Shown here in pieces: positions 1 to 26,725 of a stretch of DNA of 64,000 nt. The position numbers and the translations under genes are program-made. Source of the DNA: Litoditis marina (taxonomy: Eukaryota; Nematoda; Chromadorea; Rhabditida; Rhabditidae); NCBI GenBank assembly GCA_964036275.1, contig OZ038435.1, positions 10,316,310 through 10,380,309 of the forward strand, in the 5' to 3' direction. The notes under the pieces were generated by a model, which was not told the DNA's origin, did no database searches, and saw only the letters and a program-made list of their open reading frames with translations. How positions within the stretch are numbered: the stretch's first letter is position 1; each line of letters opens with the position of its first letter.

Positions 1-98
1 ATCTAATAGCACAGTGGTTAACGCCCTGCTACGAATATTTTGCTCACAGGTTCGATTCCGGCGAGAGACAGCAATTTGTAAATTTGGCATTCACTATA
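1..98 (+). mobile_element. tRNA-box short element, 3' part
   Basis: It contains an A-box-like stretch (TAGCACAGTGG) and a B-box (GGTTCGATTCC) and ends ...CACTATA. The same order, spacing and tail recur at 14074-14279, where the complete element runs from TATAGTCG to CAACTATA. It therefore looks like either a tRNA-derived SINE or a TA-flanked MITE that captured a tRNA promoter. This copy is cut off by the start of the window. Confidence 0.6.
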
Positions 99-99
99 C

Positions 100-290
100 G
101 TCTCTCTAGCTGTGTACGGTCTCTCCTTTCTCTCTTTCTCTTTCTCTCAACGCTGTTCCTCTCTCTCTCTTCCATTTCTCTACTCTCCCTCTCTCTCTCT
201 TTCTCTCTTTCTCTCTCTTTTGCTTTCTCTCGTTCTCTCTCTCTTTCTCTCTGTCTTGTTTTCTCTCTCCTTCTCAAATGTTTCTTTTTT
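100..290. repeat. CT-rich simple repeat
   Basis: An almost pure pyrimidine tract of CTCT and CTTT units. Every long open frame on either strand here is low-complexity Ser/Leu or Arg/Glu and is not a gene. From about 296 to 1856 I see no gene, only the palindromic element at 677 and the degenerate repeats at 905-1440. Confidence 0.9.
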
Positions 291-676
291 TCATGATTCA
301 GCAAATCTCTGATGACGTTTCAAACCCTAGCAATCTCTTTCCGACAATTCCCATTTCATTCAATTACAACGCCTCACATATGTCAATCGCAGACTTTTTC
401 ATTAATTTTGGTAAACGTCTTTGAAAGATGTAGATGTACACATTAGCTATACAAACATAAAAACACATGAAGTTTACACATACTTTGTTATTGTTTCTTG
501 TTTCCCTATGAAGAATTTCATATCTTTGAGGAAATTGTCTTCGGCGAACTGACACTAAAATTGAGACGTTGACGCACTTTCACGATACAGAATATGTATT
601 GTTTCGTTACTATCACGTGAAAGATTATAGTAGATTACAAACTTCTCACGGCCGCAATTCTGATTACTCTGAGGAC

Positions 677-835
677 GTATGCTGGAAAATCCCGGCACCT
701 TCATCCCATCCTGCGTCTCCTCGTACATACGCTATTTCTCTGCTCTCACATCTCGGCGGGATGTAAGAGACGAGAAATAGTGCGGCAGAGCGAGAGACAC
801 AGGATGGTATGCAGTGGTGGGATCTTGTAGCATAC
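677..835. mobile_element. Palindromic MITE, GTATGCTAGAAGG family, copy 1
   Basis: Nearly the whole 160 bp folds back on itself: the left arm (CCCGGCACCTTCATCC, CTGCGTCTCC) reappears inverted in the right arm. Other copies are at 6147-6307 and 17284-17446. Copy 1 has the most diverged termini (GCTGGAAAATCCC on the left). Confidence 0.7.
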
Positions 836-904
836 GTACTCAGCTACAAATATCAAGGTGTCGAGAACTAATTAGTTGAATTCACGTGAAGTGGTATTCA
901 GTGC

Positions 905-1440
905 GAACTAGCAACGTCAAACTACAGTAATTTTATCCATACCAAGTCACCACACTGTTTTTATTTATGCTCAAATGAATGCGAATCAGTTCAGTTTCAC
1001 AGTTCAAACATCAAATTACAGTAATTTTTCCCAGTTTGACGTCATCACATTGATTTTTGTTATGTTGTCCCATCAACACCCAGTTCAGTACAAACTACAG
1101 TAATTTGTTAATTCTACGTCATCACATTGTTTTTATTTGTTCCAAATAACCACAAGGCGAACGTTTTCATTTGTTCTAATAGCCTAAAAACCACAACAAC
1201 CCAGTTCAGTTTCAAAGTTCAAACACCAAACTACAGTAATTTTCCGAGTGTGACGTCATCATATTGCTATCATTCATGCTGAAAAACAACAACCCAAACG
1301 TTTTTCATCTGTTCTAATCGCAAACTGTCGAACACAACAAATCAGTCAAAGTTCAAACAACGAACTACAATATTTTCTCAGTCCTATTTTGTTTTTCACA
1401 TTCACATTGTTTTTGTGCGTATTTTTCATTTGTCCCAATT
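905..1440. repeat. Degenerate direct repeats of about 110-130 bp
   Basis: A block with the order 'CAGTTCA...AAACTACAGTAATTTT...TGACGTCATCACATTG...TTTTTATTTGT' recurs four to five times with substitutions and indels. No protein feature is seen. The intact TGACGTCA words could bind bZIP/CREB factors, but they may simply belong to the repeat. Confidence 0.55.
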
Positions 1441-1856
1441 AGCATCCTATCACATTGGAGATGCATCGAATTTCGCATTTTTTGCATCGCACGCCTCCAC
1501 AGATATATGCAATTATGCTAGGTAATTGACAATTTAATGTAAAGCATTATCGATTTCCGGGATAAGAGGGGGGGGGGTTCGCTAAACGGTTAACTTTATT
1601 CTGCGTTATTAGTATACCTCTTGATGTGTATCTATAATACTTAATATCGTAACACAGTAAAGTTTCTTTTCAGGCTATAAAAAGGTTGAAAACGCTCGAA
1701 ACGAACCTTTTGATTTAGTACTAGTATTTGTAAGTGTCGATACACCTCAAAACACGTCCTTCCTCGAATGTTTCATGATGAACACAAATCATACGAACTT
1801 TCAATTGAGGAAATCTGGTAATCTTATTCCTGGCTTCTATATTTTGATGGTAAATT

Positions 1857-1862
1857 TTTATT
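1857..1862 (-). terminator. Poly(A) signal of glutamine synthetase
   Basis: AATAAA on the minus strand, about 10 bases after the TAG stop at 1872. The 3' UTR would be very short. Confidence 0.45.
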
Positions 1863-1871
1863 TCTCAGTAT

Positions 1872-2973
1872 CTATAGAAGGAGAATGCTCTCAGCTATAG
1901 CACGAGTTACTTGGTAGGGATCACAGTTGGAAGATGGACGACGATCTTCGAGGTAACCCCGTCCCTCCAGTCCGACTTGGCGAGGAATACGGATCGAACA
2001 ACCGCGGTTAGCCAGTCCCCAACTGAACTTGTCCGCCGAACTGGTCTCGTGTCTTCCCGTCAATCGTCTCAGGTTGTCGTGGCCACCGTTCGGATCGTAG
2101 ACCACCATGCAAGCGTCATGGGTGGCCGCCAGTTTTGGCATCGCCGCTTCAATGACCGCCAGACCACCGGGAGCTCTCATTGCCTCGGTCGAGAAGTTGG
2201 TATGACAACCAGCACCATTCCAGTCACCCATCGTCACGCGAGGTTTGGGATCGATGGTGGCGCAGACGCCAAACTGTTCGGCCACTCTGTGCAGAATGTA
2301 GCGGGCCATCCACAATTCATCTCCCATACTGATGCCCTCGCAGCAACCAATTTGGAACTCCCACTGTCCGGGGGTTACTTCTGCATTGGTTCCGAAAATA
2401 TTGATTCCAGCGTGAAGACAAGCGCGATAGTGAGTTTCCACAACCTCTCGTCCGAAACTACGATCGGCCCCCACTCCACAGTAATAGGGTCCTTGAGGAG
2501 CAGGAAATCCGTGTTTTGGCCATCCCAACGGGTATCCATCTCTATCAATCAATAAGTATTCCTGTTCCATTCCAAACCATGGCTTGTGACTGGCAACACG
2601 GGACATCACCTCAGCACAGACGATGATTGGTAGCTGTAGGGTTCATTTCATGATCCAACGTTTCGCACATGACCAGTCGGTTATTTCCACCCAAAAACGG
2701 ATCCGGATAGACAGCAACCGGCTTCATGTATCTGTCGGACTCTCTTCCCTTGGCTTGCCCGGTAGAGGATCCATCGTAGTTCCAGAGGGGGTAGTCACTG
2801 ATGGACATCGGCATTTTGTCGAATGTTCGAGTTTTCGTTCTCAAATTCTCACCAGTGCCGTCAATCCACACATAAGTTGCCTGCACTTTGGTGGGATGGG
2901 GTTTGAGTCCGAGGAATTGATCGATCACGGGACGGCCGAGCGGCATCCCGGTTTCATAGTTGAGGTGAGACAT
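1872..2973 (-). CDS. GLUL: Glutamine synthetase, intronless, one frameshift
   Basis: Eukaryotic type II glutamine synthetase makes glutamine from glutamate, ammonia and ATP. The first segment (2973-2611) starts [10 protein letters not shown] and carries [11 protein letters not shown] and NYDGSSTGQ; the second (2608-1872, in another frame) carries [44 protein letters not shown] and [12 protein letters not shown], so substrate and ATP site motifs are all present. The total is about 365 codons against about 370 for the family. At 2606-2620 the frame breaks: after TNHR the reading shifts by one base, and relative to animal homologues about five bases appear to be missing. There is no intron, whereas every other gene here is densely split, which suggests a retrocopy or intron loss. 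It is either a recent pseudogene or a sequencing error in a live gene; I cannot tell which. Confidence 0.85.
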
Positions 2974-4772
2974 CTTCTAGTTGTGTGAGTAGCAACCGCA
3001 AGCGGCGAGCGTTAGTGGACAATGATTCGCATCAAATTGACTGTGACCGCTCGAGAAAAAACTAAACCATAGATTATTCAGAATATTTAGAATGTTAGAA
3101 TCTGAAAAATCATAGAACACTTTTGTAATTTAGTGTTATATTTATTTGACAAAAATAATTTGTTGTCATTAAGACTTTTTGGATGTTATTATGGAAATAT
3201 GATGCCCTCTGAGAAGGACACCAAAATCGTCTTGATCAGGGTCGAAACGACTTTGAGTGCATCTTTCACTGAGCACATAATTCCATAATAACTGTTGTAT
3301 CTAGTTCATTTTGAATTGTAAACAATGTTTCCGTTTGTTTTCCTTTATGTTGCTGTGGTTACTGTCTAATAGGCGCATTTCCCCCATAGTAGCACTTCTT
3401 CAGTTTACAAACTTCATTATAATAAAAGTAGTAAAACGTGTGGAAGGAGTGAAAATTGAGTGGTTCCGCCATTAAAACTACTACTTCGTACAGGTTTGGG
3501 TTTTTGTCGAGTAGGGTTTCAGTTTTGACGTGTTCGCGAATATTTAGCGGTTTTCGCTATACAAGAAAATATTATAAACAGAAACTATGTACCTTTCAAG
3601 GCTGTTTCTAGACAAGACTCTAATTGATGGACAATATTTATAACTGTTGATAATAACGTTTGTCAGAAAGAGTGTGAGAATCGCTGTTCTCACACCACTG
3701 ACGTTTTTCAGATGATTTTCGAGCACCCACAATTGCAACATTTCCAGACTGGAAAGTAACCTATTATATATCAATTTTGCAACACATTATAAAACAATAA
3801 TTATAATATTCATAACATTATGCACTATATAAACTTTATACTATCATTATTTTGGACTGGTCAATACAATCGCGTAAAACGTGCGAACCCTTTGATTTAG
3901 TACATAGAGGGCCCGTTCCCCTATCTCAGTTTCATCAAAAATTGGATATAAACGATTCTTCGAACAGCACTCATAAAGTTTTTCCATCAATTTTTCGGTT
4001 ACACGTGAAAATGTCACAGCAGAACTCTTTCCTTGAGTTTTAAAAAGCTGGAGAGAAACGGTTCCTTTAACACCAATATTTTGGTTCATCTTCGCTTCAA
4101 GTGATTATTTCGTTTGTTTCTTGTATGTTGACGTGTTAAATACCCTTAATCTCTCCATGACTAATTTAAGGCTTTTGTGAACGATAATCTTTTGTCCATA
4201 TTGATCGGAGAGGAGTGGCAACTAATCTTCTAGTTTTGAGCTTATCCTCCACTCCTCACACTTACTTGCTTACAGTTAAAGAATGTTTCTGCAAAACGTT
4301 AGTTTTTGGAAAAACTATTTTTATTGAGTTTTAATTAACAATCGAACAATCTGCACAATGATAATTTACAGTGATGCGATGGGGTTAGTCGATTACACAC
4401 TCACGTGAAGCATGTTAAACACAGTCAAACTCAGAAACGTGCAATGACAAAGTGCACAATACCTCTCTAGAATGCTAACTTCACGTGACTATTCGTTTTA
4501 CTTCTACTATAATTACAGTACCTAGGTTTTCTTCAAATACTTTTTTCTGCAGATCGTCAGTTTTTTGACGAACCTCGTGCACAATTAGCAGAGCAGTATT
4601 GCAATTAGGCAAAAACCTTATTGAGAAATTAGTATTGAAAGCCACTTTCGCGCTCTTTTCGACAATTGTTTTCATCAGAGTTTCAGATATAGTTTCCCGC
4701 CCTTTTAATCACACTTTTAAACTCATGTATGACTCAATGAACGATGCTTTCTCTACTTTAATTAGTTTTCAG
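2974..4772. promoter_or_regulatory. Divergent intergenic region, glutamine synthetase / SLC26-like
   Basis: 1.8 kb between two divergently transcribed genes, so both promoters should lie here. I see no confident TATA box. A TGACGTCA-type site lies at 4783-4790, just after the SLC26 acceptor. A repeat with TCACGTGAA ends lies at 4399-4495. Short minus-strand open frames at 4089-3847 and 4675-4481 could not be joined into a gene. Confidence 0.4.
4399..4495. repeat. TCACGTGAA-ended repeat, copy 1
   Basis: Contains ACGTGAAGCATGTTAAACACAG, an AACTCAGAAACGTGCAATGACAAAGTGCAC-like core and a right end AACTTCACGTGACTATTC. Related copies are at about 9280-9365 (partial), 28318-28412 (inverted) and 48143-48240. 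Confidence 0.55.
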
Positions 4773-4812
4773 TAATTCATGATGACGTCATACTCCGAAT
4801 AGAACCCTCTGA
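4761..4812 (+). promoter_or_regulatory. 5' acceptor and upstream ORF of the SLC26-like gene
   Basis: A TTTTCAG acceptor ends at 4772, 40 bases before the main ATG at 4813. In the leader, ATG codons at 4779 and 4782 open an 8-codon upstream frame that stops at 4800-4802. A TGA directly precedes the main ATG. The acceptor is either a trans-splice site or the end of a 5' UTR intron. The upstream frame could reduce translation. Confidence 0.5.
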
Positions 4813-21205
<16,393 letters not shown>

Positions 21206-21534
21206 GGCCGAATGTAGAAGTATCCCAACTCGCATTCCCTACTCTGCGTCTCATTTAACGTGTGCTATTTCCCCGCTCTCACATCCGTTTGGTTCTCAAG
21301 ACGTACCGTCAGCCCTGAGTTACTTGGGTTACTGTACCTTTTATTCATGGTGTACATCGATCTCTTATATTACGTCGACTCGTTTCTATTAATACACCGT
21401 CTCGTGAAGTTTCGAAACTTTATTTTTTTGCATTCTGAAATTGATAAGTTTTTACGAACATGTCTGTGTCTTTTTCTGTGTACGTTCCACGAATTGTGAT
21501 ATAGTGATCTCATTTATGTTTGGAGACAGCCATG

Positions 21535-21540
21535 AATAAA
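21535..21540 (+). terminator. Poly(A) signal of the SLC26-like gene
   Basis: AATAAA about 330 bases after the stop codon. It faces the poly(A) signal of the convergent CAP gene at 21774-21779. Confidence 0.6.
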
Positions 21541-21773
21541 GTTTGATACTGTTCGATTTGTCTCCTCCATTCATATAAACTTTTCACACCAGTTTGTATT
21601 ACAGCGTAATATATAGTCGCGAAACTAAAACTTGTTCTTCTAACTTTTTAGTCAAAGTTTTTAACTTTTTTTTTCGAAAACCGGGTTCTGAACACAAGTT
21701 TATGTGCTTTTTCGGTAATGACACGAAAACCTTCACGTAATCAAAACACAGAAGAACAAAAGAACAAATAATA

Positions 21774-21779
21774 TTTATT
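21774..21779 (-). terminator. Poly(A) signal of the CAP gene
   Basis: AATAAA on the minus strand, about 130 bases after the TAG stop at 21910. Confidence 0.55.
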
Positions 21780-21909
21780 GTGGAGGATGTATGTCCTCGC
21801 CTTGGCCCGATAGTGGGCAACCCGCATACATTGACTGACGAAATCGGACGCGCGCGACGTCGCGGCGCGACAGCGCGGCGACGTGACGCGGCGGCTGATT
21901 GAGTATCTG

Positions 21910-24900
21910 CTAGACGGTTTCCGTCGCGTTCACGGCATTGTAGTCGGTGTCGGAGGGCATGTAGCAGAGTCCCTCGTGACAGGCCGGGGCCGAGGCGGGA
22001 CAGTCCGAGCAACGGCCCTTGTCCCCGGTCGCCCACGTGAAGGCCGGTACCTGAACACGTGACAGTTAGTACGTGAACACACGTGAGGGGAAACGTGATT
22101 GTCATAGGGGAATCCTAGATCAACAGGTTCATTGCACTAGAGTAAACGTGACACTACACGCGAAGTATTCAAAGTTCTTGATAGCATCTGAGATCGTCAC
22201 GCTTACGTGAATTATATGTGAAAGTATACGTCAAGTCATGAACGTTTGAATACCTTTAACTTGATTTGACTCTCCTAATTTAGTCACGTGCAGACATAGT
22301 CACGTGAACGCTTGAACGCGTCAAGACGTGACTATTGTACTAGACTACGGTACTTTCGTCAATCTCAACTTGCGACCGGTTCAATTGTGCTTTGTTTTGC
22401 GCAATCTTCAAAGCGAAACCAAACAGATTAACGAAGTAGAGTGGCCTTTTAACTAACCATTTGGGACTTCCGGCCCCCGCGCGCCGCCGCCGCCGCCAAA
22501 GCTGCTCTATCTAGATTTTATGCGCCAATCAGAATCGCCGAGAGAACTTTTTAACGGCGCCACGTCACTTTTTCGTGGAAGCGGGTTGTCAACAACTGGC
22601 TTCATTTCCGCCGTTGGCGCACTTTTTGTGTTGGAGCGGCTGCAAAAAGGCGCCATAATGTGCACTTTTGAACCGGTTGAACGCGTTTTTGCACTGTTTA
22701 AGCTGTTTTGAAACGAGTTTTTTGAGCTTTAAAACCATAATGAGCACCTTTTCAGCGGTCTTCAAACAGAATCTTAGAACTTTTGTACGAAATTTCACTT
22801 TTAAACCTGTCGAACTGGCGCAAAACATGCAGTTAGGGGGTATATCACCCATGGGTTATGGCACACACTCTGATTAGGTCGGCGAAGCGAGTTTAGAAAC
22901 CAGAATTAGTAAAATGGGCTGTGTTTAGTGTACTTTCAAGCAAATACAAAGGCGGTTCACGCAAAACATAGGTATCGATTGATATTTCGATCACCATGAT
23001 TCGAGAACTTTTCCTTGTATTTGTGTGGAAGCACCAAGAAACACAGCCAAAATGGGGTAGAGGGGGAGGAGTTAATTGGCACTCCGTTTTTTTATGAAAA
23101 AAAGTTTTTGTACACAATTTCGAGTTACTTATTTCAATTTAAAGCATTTTCACACATCATGCACGGGTTAAGGTGAATATCGCGTGCACGTCTATCGCCT
23201 AATAACAAAAACGCGGAGCGCGATCTAAGAAATATTAGCGCTGATTTTTTGTGATTAGCAAGCTACAAAAGCGAGAGAGCATGGAGGTCAATGAGACCGC
23301 AGACCGGCTGAGATAGTGCACTTTCCCGGCCAAGCCGCTCGAAAAATGTCTCAGCCTGTCTAAGTCTCTCTGACCTGCACACTGTCTCGCTCTTGTAGCT
23401 GGCTAATCACTGGAACCAGCACAAATGTCTCTGAGATGATGCAAACGGAGTGCCAATGGGGGTGGTGGTGGTGGTGGTTCCGTTGGTTACCAACCGCGTA
23501 AAGCTGTCCGGCGCCCGTCACGAATACCGTGTTTCCCTGGGGGTTGTAGTGGCAGACGAAGACGTTCCGGTGGCCCCTTCCGGAGACGCCCTGGATGTCG
23601 CGACATCGCGAGAAACCACAGCCGACCAGGTTCGTTTTCGCCCAGACTACCTGGAAATCAATCGATAATCTTCAATCGATTATGTAAAGTTGGTACAAGT
23701 TTCACGTGGAACGTGATTCTGTGACTGCTTTGCGTTTTTATTTTTGTAACTCGAGAAAAAATTTAGTTTTAAATTTCAGGCACACAGTTCCAAACAACTA
23801 GAATGGTCCAAACTTAAACTTTTCCGTTTTTGTAAACGGTTGTACAAAATTTTTTTTGTATTGACCGCGGGCCACTCTACGACTAGTCTGCGCCCTCTAC
23901 TCTCTCGATTGACTTTTCATGTCATTTTTCTCTCGAAAAGGCGGTCAATCAGCGGAAATGAAAAGATTCGCGAATGAAGAAAAGGGACTGTCTAGTTCTA
24001 TTGTTAATACAATAGAAATAATAGAATAAAATACGACGTCAAAACAGAACACTTATATGAATAGTGAGAGACGGATGTTTTGTTGATAAATATCGCTTTT
24101 GTTGAGAAAATGAAGTGGTCATTGAGTTCTCAACCCTATGATGGTAATAATAGAGTATTCACATCAAAATGTCATTAAACGTCGCTGTTTTCTGATGTTT
24201 TCAATATTTTTTACGTGACCCTCTGTTTTACTACTTTCTATGTTTAGATTGTACCTCACAAGCTTTTGCTGGGTTCTAAGATTAGGATAGGCATCTGAGT
24301 TACAGAAATTCCACGTTTATTCACGTGCTCGGTCGTGAATTTAAGTACAGGCTGGCAGCTGTAATTCGCAGCCGGCTGGCGGTCATTTTCGCAATTTCAC
24401 CGGAAGTGCCGCCTAATCAATTGACAAGGTCGAGGGCGCGGACACTATGATGCAATATAGACATTGCGTGCACTTTGCAGGAACTGTATGAGGAACGTGG
24501 GTCACGTGAAGAGTACACGTGATAAAAGTGTAATCGTATAGCTCCACGTGTTTATAGGTGAAAACGTGATGCACTCGTGTTGAATAGATCACACCTGTTT
24601 TTGATTGCGTTCGATACACCGTAAAGGGGCTGACATTTTGTGGTATGGAGATAAAACATTTGGAAAGTACGCGTGTTAAACGTGTAAATGTGTGAAGCTT
24701 GCGTTAACATGAATGATGATGTTGCAATTATTATAATAATAGATATTATGTGAATCTAACCTGTACGTAATGTCCACAGCAGTGCTTGTAGGCATGGTTG
24801 CAGCCGCATCTGGGGTTGTGAACCTGAAAGGGAGACAGTTTACACGTTATTTTACTAGTATGAATGGAACAGTCACGTGAAAACGTCATCTGTGCACTTT

Positions 24901-26723
24901 ATGGTTGTACATGGTGAAGTGTGACACGTTTCACAGTTTGAACGTGACTCTGCTTTTCTGAGGTTCACCCCAATTTCAGAGGTAGTTCAGAACTAAACTA
25001 GTTCACCATTTTTCTCCGACCAGAGAACTTTAGGGAGAACAAGCTTCGGCTCGAGCTGAGTTTTTTCTCGAGTTGAGTCGTTTCGTCCTGTTTTCATTTT
25101 CTCAGAGGGGTTCAACTGATGATGACCCAACCCTCTGAGTGAACCCAAAACCGTCTTGAATCAGAGTCGAAACGGTTTTGAGTACATCTCTTACTGAGCA
25201 CATTAACCTAATCATACCACCATCCAAAAGTCATAGTGACACAATTATATTTTGTTCAAATAAAATAACCTAATATAGTATCAAGTTAATTGAACAAAAC
25301 TCAAATACAGTTGTTCGCAATAAGATCTATCTGAATTTTTCCTTCAAGAAGGCTCTTCTGTTTGGCGGTTCAAATCCCATCCAATTCATCACTTTTTGTT
25401 CTCTTCGGGTTTCGGGTTACGGTAGATTTAGAGATGGAGCGATAAAGAGCGACGAAAAAGCCGTCTCAGTGTTCATAAATCTAGCCGCAAAGGTTCAAAA
25501 GGAGATTGTTCTCGAAGGAACAATGGAATAATTGATGAGTTTGCCTATTTTTATCACATCTAGCGCCAAAAACATATTGGCAAAATATTTGTGCAAAACG
25601 AAAGGCATAGTATCTAGATCGGCAAACTGAACTATTTGATGCGGAAAATGAATGCGTCTAATTCTCTCGGTTCACATATAGTTATCGAAGTCAACAGTTG
25701 GAGTTACACATTTTACACGTGGTTCTCACCTCATTGAAACTTCTAAGATGATAGACAAAATGTAAACAATGAGCTGCGTACATATAACAAAGTTTCGTGA
25801 ATAATACACAATAAACAACCCAAGTTACACGTTTTTCACGTAACATGTGAAGATTCGTGACGGATTCTCACCTCATTGAACCAGATTGAGATGGAGTCGG
25901 AGTAGTTGCTGTAGGGGGCGGCCCAGATGTTTTCGCCCACGTTCCTCCGTCCCCTCGAGTGGCGGAAGTCGCAGGTGTCCGCGTGGCGCTGCGCCGACGC
26001 CGCCAACTCGTCCGACCAGTACAGCATGTTCATGTCCGAGGCGGGCACCTGGAGGGAACAAAATACAATTTCTATTCGTAACAAAAAGTTGGTTGTACAT
26101 ACAATAAGACGAGCTAATAGCTTTACTAATAGCTTTAGTATTAAGAGTTACGGTAGTTTGCAGACAGAACAGTCGTTTTTTTGTAAATTTCTACCTAATG
26201 TAGTTTAGAAATGAACAAGTTACATTTTGTTCCGCATATTTGTACAATGTACACTCTATGACAGCTGTTTGAGTCATCATTATGCGAAATCAATTTTTGC
26301 CAATGTCAAGAACGTGTACCTTTACGAATAATGTAAATCTTAATAAGTGTTTCTATAGTTCAAACTCTTCCGAAAAACAAAACAACTGACCATTCTCCTG
26401 TACTTGTTGTGCTCGTAGACGATCCACTTCTTCAAGTAGGCGTCGGGGTGCTCGGATCGAACCAAAAGGTTGCTACCGTACTGGAAGGACGGGAAATAGT
26501 AGCCGCGTTTCTCTCGCGACGACGTGTGGTCTACGGTGTGCTCAGTTTCTGCTGTGTCGTCTTCGTGGATGGTCTGTTCATCTTCTTGGGTGGTCTGTAC
26601 GGTGTCGGTGACTTTGTCTGTGTCCTCAGCACCGCTGTGGGAGGTCTCGGCCTGTCCGCCGAGGTATGGCACGTTGTAGGCAACGGCGCAGTGGGCCAAG
26701 AGGAGGAAAACGCACAATTGCAT
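21910..26723 (-). CDS. Secreted CAP/SCP-domain protein
   Basis: CAP-superfamily proteins are secreted alpha-beta-alpha sandwich proteins with varied roles; none is assigned here. Exons in coding order: 26723-26391, 26048-25872, 24823-24761, 23650-about 23495 (end uncertain; 23522 or 23528 also keep frame), 22050-21910, giving about 289 residues. Residues 1-15 are a signal peptide (MQLCVFLLLAHCAVA), then an acidic Thr/Glu-rich stretch and SSREKRGYYF, a possible furin-type cleavage site. The CAP domain follows: WIVYEHNKYRRM, LYWSDELAASAQRHADTC, NVGENIWAA, the CAP1 signature GHYVQVVWAKT and the CAP2 signature FVCHYNPQGN. The tail has DKGRCSDCPASAPACHEGLC, the short Cys motif seen after the CAP domain in CRISP, PI16 and nematode relatives. 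A CCATTTCAG acceptor lies two bases before the ATG. Exons are strikingly GC-rich against AT-rich introns. Confidence 0.88.
23252..23411. mobile_element. AGCGAGAGAGCATG palindromic MITE
   Basis: TTAGCAAGCTACAAAAGCGA GAGAGC and its inverse ...GAGCTACAAG-type right arm (TCTCGCTCTTGTAGCTGGCTAA) flank a GC-rich middle. Related copies: 12379 (cut by the gap), 37205-37310, 37540-37660, 37895-38010, 60003-60060, 61884-61990. Confidence 0.7.
25722..25748 (-). repeat. Short copy of the CAP exon 2 3' edge
   Basis: TTCTCACCTCATTGAA occurs at 25727-25742 as well as at the true exon 2 edge (25866-25881), so the donor and last codons of exon 2 are repeated 140 bases into the intron. Short, so chance is not excluded. 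Confidence 0.5.
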
Positions 26724-26725
26724 CG

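Noticed and set aside
1911..2988. Plus-strand open frames of 214 and 121 codons
   Set aside because: Antisense shadows of the glutamine synthetase gene; codon structure belongs to the minus strand.
3847..4675. Two minus-strand ATG-started frames of 80 and 64 codons with protein-like composition
   Set aside because: I could not link them with matching splice sites, recognise a domain or find a shared family; they remain possible but unsupported.
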